Below, piece after piece: positions 49,349 to 56,980 of a stretch of DNA of 64,000 nt. Below the pieces are notes generated by a model. It was not told the DNA's origin. It was given only the letters and a program-made list of their open reading frames with translations, and made no database searches. Source of the DNA: MED-G105 sp050331095. Its GTDB lineage: Bacteria > Pseudomonadota > Alphaproteobacteria > Caulobacterales > Parvularculaceae. The stretch is from NCBI GenBank assembly GCA_050331095.1, contig JBHJHE010000014.1, positions 1 through 64,000 of the forward strand, written 5' to 3'. Within the stretch, counting starts at the first letter, position 1, and every line of letters begins with the position of its first letter. The translations under genes were made by a program, and so were the position numbers.

Positions 49349-49884
49349 CCGGTCGCGCCTTCGTCTGCATCGTGGGACCGGGGAAAAATAGCCGCAGCGA
49401 CGGCGCTGAGCAATTCGACGGAGAAACCGGGCCGGCGGGCCGCGCCGGCGATCCGGCCATAGACGGCGAGCGCGCGCCGCGCGCGCGGTTCCGGCTCGTC
49501 GGCCGTCGCCGCGGAAGGCGCCCACGACGAGGTCGCGGCGACGATCGCCGCCTGCTCCAGACGTTCGGCGTCGAGTTCGGCCGCCTTCAGGGTTTCGTAC
49601 AACGCCGCGCCGGCCTCGGCCCCGACGCCGGGCGGCGGCGGGCGCAGGGCGCGCCGGGCGGCGCGCAACGGTTGCGTCACGCCGGCGCCGATCGGCGCCG
49701 CGGCGTCCATCGCGCAGCGGATCGCGATTTCCGGAACGTCGCCGATGGCGCGCGCGCGCCAGGCGCACCACAGCGCGACGTTGACGTTGAGCCCCGCCTC
49801 GTCCTGCAGACGAATCAACGCCGCCGCGGCGCCCGGCCGCGCATAGGCCTCTTGCGACCAATTCCAGAACGCCTCTTGGCTCAC
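49345..49884 (-). CDS. TIGR02444 (DUF2390) family protein
   Basis: A 179-residue mostly helical protein. Its start, MSQEAFWNWSQEAYARPGAA, and the segment LQDEAGLNVNVALWCAWRA are typical of TIGR02444. Function is unknown across the family. It overlaps both neighbours by four bases: the ubiX stop upstream and the DUF465 start downstream. A three-gene operon ubiX, TIGR02444, DUF465 is therefore implied. Confidence 0.88.
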   Translation of the reverse strand: MSQEAFWNWSQEAYARPGAAAALIRLQDEAGLNVNVALWCAWRARAIGDVPEIAIRCAMDAAAPIGAGVTQPLRAARRALRPPPPGVGAEAGAALYETLKAAELDAERLEQAAIVAATSSWAPSAATADEPEPRARRALAVYGRIAGAARRPGFSVELLSAVAAAIFPRSHDADEGATG

Positions 49885-50462
49885 CGCGCGTCCGCAGCGT
49901 CGGGGTCGCCCCAGCGGCGAAACCCGCTCCAGTCGATCCCCAACTGGTCGAGCGCGCGGCCGACGGACTGGTCGACGACGTCGTCAAGCGTGCGCGGCGC
50001 GGCGTAGAAGGCCGGCATCGGCGGCGCAACGACTGCGCCCATTTCCGCAAGCGCCGTCATCGTGCGCAAATGGCCGAGATGCAAAGGCGTCTCACGGATC
50101 ATCAGTACAAGGGGCCGGCGTTCCTTCAGCGTCACGTCGGCGGCGCGCGAGACGAGGCTCGACGTGACGCCGCTCGCAATCTCAGACATGGTTTTTACCG
50201 AGCACGGAGCGATCAGCATGCCGCCGGTCTTAAACGATCCGGACGATATCGGCGCGGCCATGTCGGCGATCCCGTGGCGATGATCCGCAAGCGCCTCAAA
50301 GTCCTTCGACGCGCCGCCAAGTTCGTGCTTGATCGTTAACTCTCCGGCGCGCGTGACGACGAGATGCGTCTCGACGCCCGCCTCGCGCAGGGCTTCGAGC
50401 GCGCGGCGTCCGTAGACGACGCCCGACGCGCCGGTGACGCCGACGATGATGCGCGTTTTCAT
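49881..50462 (-). CDS. ubiX: Flavin prenyltransferase UbiX
   Basis: A 193-residue flavoprotein. It begins MKTRIIVGVTGASGVVYGRR and has GGMLIAPCSVKTMSEIASGV, RPLVLMIRETPLHLGHLRTM and MPAFYAAPRTLDDVVD. UbiX attaches dimethylallyl to FMN to make the prenyl-FMN cofactor needed by UbiD decarboxylase in ubiquinone synthesis. UbiD is not in the window. The ATG at 50462 fits the family N terminus. It heads a three-gene operon. Confidence 0.95.
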   Translation of the reverse strand: MKTRIIVGVTGASGVVYGRRALEALREAGVETHLVVTRAGELTIKHELGGASKDFEALADHRHGIADMAAPISSGSFKTGGMLIAPCSVKTMSEIASGVTSSLVSRAADVTLKERRPLVLMIRETPLHLGHLRTMTALAEMGAVVAPPMPAFYAAPRTLDDVVDQSVGRALDQLGIDWSGFRRWGDPDAADAR

Positions 50463-50589
50463 TTCGCTAACGATCCTGTCCTGACAATCATGCGAGCGTA
50501 CGCTCTCCGCTGCGTCGCGCAATGCGGTTTCGATCGACAAGGCGACGCGCCCGTGATCTATTGCGTCGTCAACATAAGGAGGATTGATT

Positions 50590-50760
50590 ATGGCGCTTAA
50601 CGCCCACCTGCAATCTCTCGGACGCCGCCACCACGAGCTAGACGTCAAGCTACAGGCGGAGTTGAAAAATCCCCATGTCGACGAAAACAGGGCCCTCGAA
50701 CTCAAGCGCCAGAAACTGAAAATTAAAGATCAGATGGCGGAGCTCGAACGCCGGCAATAA
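50590..50760 (+). CDS. YdcH family protein (DUF465)
   Basis: A 56-residue coiled-coil protein, MALNAHLQSLGRRHHELDVK, then QAELKNPHVDENRALELKRQ and KLKIKDQMAELERRQ. This is the standard DUF465 hairpin of unknown function. A perfect AGGAGG sits seven bases before the ATG. It is divergent from ubiX. Confidence 0.9.
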   Translation: MALNAHLQSLGRRHHELDVKLQAELKNPHVDENRALELKRQKLKIKDQMAELERRQ

Positions 50761-50959
50761 TCATCGGCGACGCACTCGTCCAAAGGCGGGCGCGCTTCCT
50801 TCGCCGACGCGAAGCCGGTGCGGGCCAAAGCCGCCGCGCTCGCCGAGAAGCCGCCGCGCTCGCCGAACGGACGGCTTTGCGCCCGCATCGCCGCATGGGC
50901 TAGCGTGGCGACGATGCGCGCGGCGATCAAGGCGGGGGCGCAACGGGAGCGCGAGGCCC

Positions 50960-51733
50960 ATGGCGAAACGCTCGGTCATCGTCACGGGCGCCGGGTCGAC
51001 GCTCGGCGCGGCCTGCGCGCGCCGGTTCGCGGCCGCCGGCGACCGGCTGGTGCTCGTCGACCGCAAGGAGGACGCGGGCCGCGCGCTCGCCGAGGCGCTC
51101 GAAGGCAAGGGGGTCGAGGCCACCTTCGTCGGCGGCGATCCCGCCGAGCGCCTCGCCGCGCACAACATCGTCGCCGAAGCCCTGGAGACGTTCGGGCGCG
51201 TCGACGTGCTCGTCCACGCCAACATCGCCATCGAGAGCGGCGCGTTCCTGGAGCTGACGGACGAGGAGTTCGACCGCGTCATCGCGGCCAATCTTCGCGG
51301 CGCGTTCGTGGTCAATCAGGCGGTGGCGCGCCAGCTCGTCAAACAGTTCCAGGAGTCGACCGTGACGCCGCCGGACGGGGCCGGGGCGATGATCAACGTC
51401 GTCTCGGACGACGCGGCGAGCGCGCGGGCCGATAGGGCCGCGTTCGCGGCGAGCGAGGGCGGCGTCGCGCAACTCGTGAAATCGATGGCCCTGGCGCTCG
51501 CGCCCTATGGCGTGCGCGTCAACGCCGTCGGCGTCGGCGCAGTCAAGGGCGCGATCGGCGAGGACGCCGACCCGAAAGCGGCGCGCTCGCGGGTGCCCAT
51601 GGGCCGGCTGGGGGACGCCGGCGAGGCGGCCGAGGCCGTTCACTTTCTAGCGTCGCCCGCGGCGTCGTTCATCACGGGCCGCACCCTCGTCGTCGACGGC
51701 GGGCTCGCCATCACGGCCGCCATGACGGCGTAG
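50960..51733 (+). CDS. SDR family protein lacking the catalytic Tyr and Lys
   Basis: A 257-residue Rossmann-fold short-chain dehydrogenase-like protein. The nucleotide site VIVTGAGSTLGAACARRFAA is intact, and LVLVDRKEDAG suggests NAD(H). Where active SDRs have YxxxK (YxASKGGV), this one has AFAASEGGVAQLVKS, with Phe for Tyr and Glu for Lys. The end LASPAASFITGRTLVVDGGL is typical. It is probably a non-catalytic or altered member. The start is an ATG with GCGAGG upstream. Confidence 0.85.
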   Translation: MAKRSVIVTGAGSTLGAACARRFAAAGDRLVLVDRKEDAGRALAEALEGKGVEATFVGGDPAERLAAHNIVAEALETFGRVDVLVHANIAIESGAFLELTDEEFDRVIAANLRGAFVVNQAVARQLVKQFQESTVTPPDGAGAMINVVSDDAASARADRAAFAASEGGVAQLVKSMALALAPYGVRVNAVGVGAVKGAIGEDADPKAARSRVPMGRLGDAGEAAEAVHFLASPAASFITGRTLVVDGGLAITAAMTA

Positions 51734-51739
51734 GCGGCG

Positions 51740-52405
51740 TCAGGCCTTGTCGCCGCCGAGATTGGCGAAGACTTTGGACGCGGTGAGGTTCGACAGATCG
51801 AGCGCCTCTTCGCGCTCCTCCTCCGCTTCGCCGGCGGGCTTCAGCGTCGCGCTTTCGTCGACCGGCGGGGCGTTCTTGGCGGCTTTCGCCGCCGCCTTGC
51901 GCACGGCCGCGTCAAGATCCGTCTGCGAGCACAGGCCCAGTCCCACGGGGTCCTGGGGCGTGATGTTCGCCGAATTACAGTGGGTGCGGTCGCGCACGGA
52001 GTTGATCGTCGTCTTCGTCGTTCCGAGCAGCTTCGCGATCTGCGCATCCGGCACCTCCGGATGGTTGCGCACGATCCAGGCGATGGCGTCCGGCCGGCTC
52101 TGGCGCTTCGAAACCGGCGTGTAGCGCGGGCCCTTGCGCGGCTTCTCCGCGACGATCGTCTTCGGCCGCGAGAGCTTCATTTTATAGGCGCCGTCGGCCT
52201 CGGCCTTGGAGATCTCCTCGCGCGTCAACTGGTTGTTGGTGATGGGGGCGATGCCGCGCACCCCCGCGGCGACGTCGCCGTCGGCGATGCCGCTGACCTG
52301 CAAGGGGTGGAGCCCGCAGAACTCCGCGATCTGGTCGAAGGTGAGCGACGTGTTGTCGATCAGCCATACGGCGGTGGCGAGGGGCATCAGCGGTTTGTCG
52401 GACAT
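51740..52405 (-). CDS. trcR: Cell cycle transcriptional regulator TrcR (DUF1013)
   Basis: A 221-residue protein: MPLATAVWLIDNTSLTFDQI, AEFCGLHPLQVSGIADGDVA, then RPDAIAWIVRNHPEVPDAQI and AKLLGTTKTTINSVRDRTHC, the double helix-turn-helix of DUF1013. In alphaproteobacteria TrcR associates with RNA polymerase and affects cell-cycle gene expression. The C-terminal tail is acidic. It converges with the SDR gene, the stops being seven bases apart. Confidence 0.93.
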   Translation of the reverse strand: MSDKPLMPLATAVWLIDNTSLTFDQIAEFCGLHPLQVSGIADGDVAAGVRGIAPITNNQLTREEISKAEADGAYKMKLSRPKTIVAEKPRKGPRYTPVSKRQSRPDAIAWIVRNHPEVPDAQIAKLLGTTKTTINSVRDRTHCNSANITPQDPVGLGLCSQTDLDAAVRKAAAKAAKNAPPVDESATLKPAGEAEEEREEALDLSNLTASKVFANLGGDKA

Positions 52406-52607
52406 GGTGGGGGGACTCCCGGAAGTCGTTTGCGTGCGTCGCCGGCGCGTTCAAAGGTCGCGCAAGCGGCGGCGGCGTTGGTACGTCGTTGCGGCGGACG
52501 TTTATGCGCCGCGGCTCCGGTCGCGAGCCGACGCGGTCGTAGTCGACATAAGGGGCGTTGGCCCACGCGCCAAGCGGGCCGCGTATAAAGCGTCGATCAC
52601 GCCCGGC

Positions 52608-53630
52608 TTATCCTCCGGCGACGGCGAGCACGATTTTGCCGAAATGGGCGCCGCTTTCGAGCCGCGCGTGCGCCGCAGCGGCCTCGGCGAGGGGGTAGAC
52701 CTCGTCGATCGCCGGCCGCGCCGCGCCGGAGGCGATGACGGGCCAGACGCGCTCGCGAACCGCCGCGGCGAGGCGCGCTTTCTCTTCGACGGGCCGGGCG
52801 CGCAAGGTCGAGCCCGACAGGCGCAAGCGGTTCCGCATGACGAGCGGGACGTCGATCTCAGCTTTGGGTCCGCGCAGGAATGCGATCGAGACGTGCCGGC
52901 CGCCGGGCCGCAACAGCCTTAAGTTGCGCGACACGAAATCGCCGCCCGCCATGTCGAGAACGACGTCGGCCCCGCCGGCCTCGGCGATCTCCGCGTCCCA
53001 CGTCTCCGACGTGTAGTCGTGCGCGGCGTCGGCGCCGTGTTCGAGGATCCGCGCCAGCTTCTCCTCGCTCGACGCCGTGGCGACGACGCGCGCGCCGAAG
53101 GCCTTTGCGAGCGAGATCGCCGCGGCGCCGACGCCGCTCGAGCCGCCATGGACGAGCAGGGTTTCGCCGGCCGCGAGCCCGGCGTCGTCGAAGACGTTCG
53201 CCCAGACGGTGAAGGTAGTCTCGACGACGCCGGCCGCCTCCTCCGGCGACAGGCCCGCGGGGATCGGCAGGCACGAACCCACCGGGGCCACCGCGTATTC
53301 GGCGTAGCCGCCGCCGGGGAGGAGGGCGCACACCGGCTCGCCCGGCTGCGGCCAGGGGTGCGGCAAGGCCGCGTCGTCAGCCGGCGCCCCGAGCGCGACG
53401 ACGCAGCCCGAAACCTCGAGGCCCGGCAGGTCGCTCGCGCCCGGCGGCGGCGGATAGAGCCCCGCGCGTTGCAACGCGTCCGGACGGTTGACCCCGGCGG
53501 CGTCGACCTTGATCAGCGCCTCGCCCGGACCGGGCGTCGGGATCGGCCGGTTCGTCAGTCTAAGGACGTCCGGCCCGCCGGGCTCGGCGATCTCGATCGC
53601 GCGCATCTCGCCGGTCGGAATGTCGCCCAT
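52608..53630 (-). CDS. NAD(P)H-quinone oxidoreductase (PIG3 family)
   Basis: A 340-residue medium-chain reductase without zinc. It starts MRAIEIAEPGGPDVLRLTNR (from residue 8), has DAAGVNRPDALQRAGLYPPP, PAGLSPEEAAGVVETTFTVW, LLVHGGSSGVGAAAISLAKA (NADPH site) and ends HFGKIVLAVAGG. PIG3-type enzymes reduce quinones one or two electrons at a time. It is divergent from a DUF1192 gene, a frequent pairing in alphaproteobacteria. Confidence 0.92.
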   Translation of the reverse strand: MGDIPTGEMRAIEIAEPGGPDVLRLTNRPIPTPGPGEALIKVDAAGVNRPDALQRAGLYPPPPGASDLPGLEVSGCVVALGAPADDAALPHPWPQPGEPVCALLPGGGYAEYAVAPVGSCLPIPAGLSPEEAAGVVETTFTVWANVFDDAGLAAGETLLVHGGSSGVGAAAISLAKAFGARVVATASSEEKLARILEHGADAAHDYTSETWDAEIAEAGGADVVLDMAGGDFVSRNLRLLRPGGRHVSIAFLRGPKAEIDVPLVMRNRLRLSGSTLRARPVEEKARLAAAVRERVWPVIASGAARPAIDEVYPLAEAAAAHARLESGAHFGKIVLAVAGG

Positions 53631-53719
53631 CTTTATCTCCTTTTTTTGCGAGGCTTTCGTCTGGCCTGGCGTCGAACTAGGCTTGGTCGACTAAGCCGCG
53701 GCGAGCGAGTGTGCGAACC

Positions 53720-53908
53720 ATGGACGAAATCGAACCGGACGGGCCAGACCCGCTCTTGAAACGCCTCGGGCGCGAGGACATCGACGCGCGCTCGGTTGGC
53801 GACCTGCGCCAACGGATCGCGGCGCTGAAGGCCGAGATCGACCGCTGCGAGGCCGCGATGGACGACCGCGGCTCGACGCGCGACGCCGCCGAGGCGCTGT
53901 TCCGATAG
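53720..53908 (+). CDS. DUF1192 family protein
   Basis: A 62-residue protein. The conserved block is ARSVGDLRQRIAALKAEIDR followed by CEAAMDDRGSTRDAAEALFR at the C-terminal end, which matches DUF1192, a small alphaproteobacterial coiled coil of unknown function. The frame also has a GTG nine bases upstream at 53711. Confidence 0.85.
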   Translation: MDEIEPDGPDPLLKRLGREDIDARSVGDLRQRIAALKAEIDRCEAAMDDRGSTRDAAEALFR

Positions 53909-53912
53909 GTCT

Positions 53913-54662
53913 TCACGCCCAGATCTCCATCCTGAGGCCGCGCGCGTCGCGCGCGCCGTCGCCATGGACGACCGCCGTTCCTTCGAGGCGCGCCGCGGCC
54001 GTCAGCGACAGGACGCAGGCGTCGAGGACGTCGTCGTCGGCGACGTCGGCCTTGCGCGGAAACCGCTCGCGCAATGCGCGGAGGATCCGGCCGGCGTCGA
54101 GGCCGGCGACGCCGAGCGCCGCGCGCCGTTCGGCGGCGCCGCCCGCCGTGCGCTTCGGCTGCTCGCAAGGGGCGCCGCGCAGGCGCGCGAACGCCGCTTC
54201 CGGGTGCGCCTCGCCGATCGCCGACTGCAGGCCGGGCGTCATCACGGCGTCGACCTCGCGGATTTTCGGAACGATGTTCCACGCCTGGCGCGACAGGCCG
54301 CCGCCGGCCGATCGCTCCTTGCCCCAACGATTGGCTGCGTCGTAGTCGGCCATCGCCAGCATCGGCCGGCGCGGCGACGAAAAGACGCTCGACCGGCGGG
54401 GCCCGAGCGCCCGGCGCACGGCGCCTTCGCAGGCGCGGCGGCCCGTCTCCGCGAGGCCGATGGGCATGTCGACCATGATCGCGGCCCGTCCGCCGGCGAT
54501 GCTCGCGGCGAAGGCGTTAACGACGTCGGCGAACCGCGGCGCGACGGCCGCCGCCGCCAAGCCCCCGCGGGGGCGGCCGCGCCGATCGACGGGGCGCTCG
54601 ACGTAAACCCAGCCGGCGGGACAACCGTCGACTCCGACGGCGACGAAGGAGCGGCCGGTCAC
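53913..54662 (-). CDS. DUF429 family protein
   Basis: A 249-residue protein with an RNase H-like nuclease fold. FVAVGVDGCPAGWVYVERP near the start holds an aspartate, IMVDMPIGLAETGRRACEGA another, and DVADDDVLDACVLSLTAAAR near the end completes the expected acidic set. In between lies SVFSSPRRPMLAMADYDAAN, typical of DUF429. The biological role is unknown. The start is a GTG at 54662. Confidence 0.85.
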   Translation of the reverse strand: MTGRSFVAVGVDGCPAGWVYVERPVDRRGRPRGGLAAAAVAPRFADVVNAFAASIAGGRAAIMVDMPIGLAETGRRACEGAVRRALGPRRSSVFSSPRRPMLAMADYDAANRWGKERSAGGGLSRQAWNIVPKIREVDAVMTPGLQSAIGEAHPEAAFARLRGAPCEQPKRTAGGAAERRAALGVAGLDAGRILRALRERFPRKADVADDDVLDACVLSLTAAARLEGTAVVHGDGARDARGLRMEIWA

Positions 54663-54805
54663 GCGCTCGCCGCCGCCGCCGCCGCCGGGCCGCTGGCACG
54701 GGCGTTGCTCGCAAGGGAGCGGCGCGCGGGTCCCGTCCGCGCGTGTTGATCATCTCTGCGCGCACGCCCTAGGGTCGCGCCAACCCAAAAAGGAGCGACG
54801 CGTCG

Positions 54806-55333
54806 ATGCCGCAAACACCGTCCGGAGACGACGAGGCCGGCGTTCGCGTCGGATCGGATGGGGAGGCGGGCCCGGCGCGCTTCGTCCAGTCGGAGATTTT
54901 CGCCCGCAACTTCAAGGACGGCATGGCGCTCGTCGAGGAGACCGCGAACTATCTCGACGGCGACGGGCGGGAGGCCGCAAAGGCGCTCTCGCGGTCCGGC
55001 GCGCTCGCCTACGCGAGCGTGTCCATGCGCCTGACGACCCAGTTGATGCAGATCGCCTCGTGGCTCCTCGTCCTGCGCGCCGTGCGCGAGGGCGACATGC
55101 GGATCGGCGAGGCGTACCAGTCGAAGTACCGCCTGCCGCCCGCCGCGCGTCGCAGCGAAGACGAACTCGCCGGCGAACTGCCCCCTGAGCTCGCCGCGCT
55201 CGTCGAGGCCTCGCGCCATCTCTACGATCGGATTTCGCGTCTCGACGCGGAGCTTTTCGCAGGCGAAAGCGCGCGCACGGACGACGTCGCCGCGCAGCAA
55301 AAAGCGCTCTTCGACGCCTTCGCGCGGCGCTGA
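54806..55333 (+). CDS. rcdA: Regulator of CtrA degradation RcdA (DUF1465)
   Basis: A 175-residue helical protein. FVQSEIFARNFKDGMALVEE, YLDGDGREAAKALSRSGALA, YASVSMRLTTQLMQIASWLL and VLRAVREGDMRIGEAYQSKY match DUF1465. In Caulobacter, RcdA is the adaptor that helps ClpXP degrade the master regulator CtrA at the G1-S transition. GGAG lies upstream of the ATG. Its 3' end overlaps the extended, convergent rpmE frame by 112 bases. Confidence 0.93.
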   Translation: MPQTPSGDDEAGVRVGSDGEAGPARFVQSEIFARNFKDGMALVEETANYLDGDGREAAKALSRSGALAYASVSMRLTTQLMQIASWLLVLRAVREGDMRIGEAYQSKYRLPPAARRSEDELAGELPPELAALVEASRHLYDRISRLDAELFAGESARTDDVAAQQKALFDAFARR

Positions 55334-55569
55334 CCGCCGAGCCGATATTTTTTGAGGCCGAACGCGCCGAACTTCTGGTTGAACTTCGAGACGCGGCCGC
55401 GCTCCAGCGCCTTCGACGGGCCGCCGGTCCACGCCGGGTGCGAGGAGGGGTCGATGTCGAGGGTGAGGGTCGCGCCCGGCTCGCCATAGGTCGAACGCAT
55501 GTCGATCGTGGAGCCGTCCGTCAGCACCACTTTGATCGGGTGATAGTCGGGATGGACGTCTTTCTTCAT
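55222..55569 (-). CDS. rpmE: 50S ribosomal protein L31, with an unusual C-terminal extension
   Basis: L31 of the zinc-free kind: MKKDVHPDYHPIKVVLTDGS, TIDMRSTYGEPGATLTLDID, PSSHPAWTGGPSKALERGRV and SKFNQKFGAFGLKK. The family normally ends here, at about 75 residues. In this window there is no stop, and the frame runs on about 40 residues (YRLGGQRRAKASKSAFCC and more) to a TAG at 55222, antisense to the end of rcdA. The extension looks like translated antisense, so a lost stop codon or a base error is likely. Confidence 0.88.
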   Translation of the reverse strand: MKKDVHPDYHPIKVVLTDGSTIDMRSTYGEPGATLTLDIDPSSHPAWTGGPSKALERGRVSKFNQKFGAFGLKKYRLGGQRRAKASKSAFCCAATSSVRALSPAKSSASRREIRS

Positions 55570-55855
55570 GTCGACATGTTTCTCTAAAGGACGAAGCGAT
55601 TGGGTTGGACGGCCCTGACGCCGAGCGCGGGGCGTTAGACCATCAGCGGTCGCTACGCAAGGCGCGGCGGCGCGTCCAGCGAAATTTCCGCCCGAACGGC
55701 GAATTCCGGCGGCGGCGCGTCTAGTCATGCGTGCGGCCGGATTGGTATAAAGTAACGCGGTCGATGCGCCGCCGGTCTCGGCGCATCGGCGCGGTTCGGG
55801 CGACGACGAGCGACGGTAACGAGCGACGGTAACGGGCGGCGGGCGCGGCGAGTAT

Positions 55856-56908
55856 TTGTTCTCCAATTTGTTGTGGCGGCTGACGCTCCTGATCGCCGCC
55901 TCCCTTGGCGTCGCGGTTGTCGCGACTCTCGTGGCGTTCAATCAGTTCGAGCCCGTTCCCGCCGGCGGCGACGCGCGGTGCGTGCCGGTGCGCGGCATCG
56001 TCGGCGCCTCGGACTTGCAGGTCGATCGCCGCCGCCGGCGGGTGTTCATCGCCTCGCGCGCGCCCCGCGCGGAAGGCCCGGCGCGTGGCGGGATCTTCGC
56101 CGTGTCGATCGACGACCCGCTGGATGAGGCGGCTTGGCGCGACCGCACGGGCGGCGTCCCCGAAGCGTTCGAGCCCGTCGGCCTCGGTTTTTACGACGAC
56201 GGCGAGACGCGGCGGCTCTTCGTCGTCAACGCCGCGACGAACGCCGTCGAGATCTACGACGTGGACGGACGGGGCGACCTGAAGCACGTGCGCGCGGTGC
56301 GCGATCGCCGCCTGACGAGCCCCAACGACGTCGCCGCGGTCGCCGCCGACGCCTTCTACGTCGCGAACGACGTCGACGCCGGCCGGCGCTCGGTGTTGGG
56401 GCGGGCGCAGTTTCTGGCGCGGGCGCGGGCCGGCAAGCTCTTCTTTTTCGACGGCGTCGCCTGGCGCATCGCGGCGGAAGGCCTGCGCTACGCCGAGGGC
56501 GTCGCGGTGTCGGCCGCCGGCGAGACGGTCTATGCGGGCGAGACCGCCGGCCTCGCCCTCAGCGTCTTTTCGCGGGCGCCGCGTACGAACCATCTCTCCT
56601 TCGAGCGCGCCGTGCCGCTGCCCGGGGGCGTCGAAAGCGTCAATGTGGACGGCACGGGCGCCGTCTTCATCACCGCGAGCCCGAAACCCTTGCGCGCGAA
56701 GTTCGGCCCCGCCGAGGGCGCGCCCTCGCTGGTGCTGCGCCTCAGCGACGGGCCCGACGGCCGCGAGATCGTGACGCCGGTTTTCCGCGACGACGGCGGC
56801 GAGCTCGCGGCGGCGACGGCGTCCGACGCTATCGGCACGAAGGTGATCGTCGGCGCGCTCGCGGAGGACCGGTTCCTGATCTGCGACGCGATCTCCACCG
56901 TGTACTGA
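55856..56908 (+). CDS. Paraoxonase/arylesterase-like (SMP-30 superfamily) membrane-anchored protein
   Basis: A 350-residue protein with an N-terminal membrane anchor (LTLLIAASLGVAVVATLVAF) and a six-bladed propeller like serum paraoxonases. RRLTSPNDVAAVAADAFYVA and NDVDAGRRS carry the calcium-binding Asn-Asp pattern, and GLRYAEGVAVSAAGETVYAG follows. Likely a periplasmic lactonase or esterase. The start is a TTG at 55856, since no ATG fits. Two direct repeats of GAGCGACGGTAAC lie just upstream. Confidence 0.75.
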   Translation: MFSNLLWRLTLLIAASLGVAVVATLVAFNQFEPVPAGGDARCVPVRGIVGASDLQVDRRRRRVFIASRAPRAEGPARGGIFAVSIDDPLDEAAWRDRTGGVPEAFEPVGLGFYDDGETRRLFVVNAATNAVEIYDVDGRGDLKHVRAVRDRRLTSPNDVAAVAADAFYVANDVDAGRRSVLGRAQFLARARAGKLFFFDGVAWRIAAEGLRYAEGVAVSAAGETVYAGETAGLALSVFSRAPRTNHLSFERAVPLPGGVESVNVDGTGAVFITASPKPLRAKFGPAEGAPSLVLRLSDGPDGREIVTPVFRDDGGELAAATASDAIGTKVIVGALAEDRFLICDAISTVY

Positions 56909-56980
56909 GGAGCGGGTTTTTCGCCGTCCGCCCGCGCGCGCCGGCTGGCGCTGCGGGCCGAAACCGCCGATGCTCGGCCC

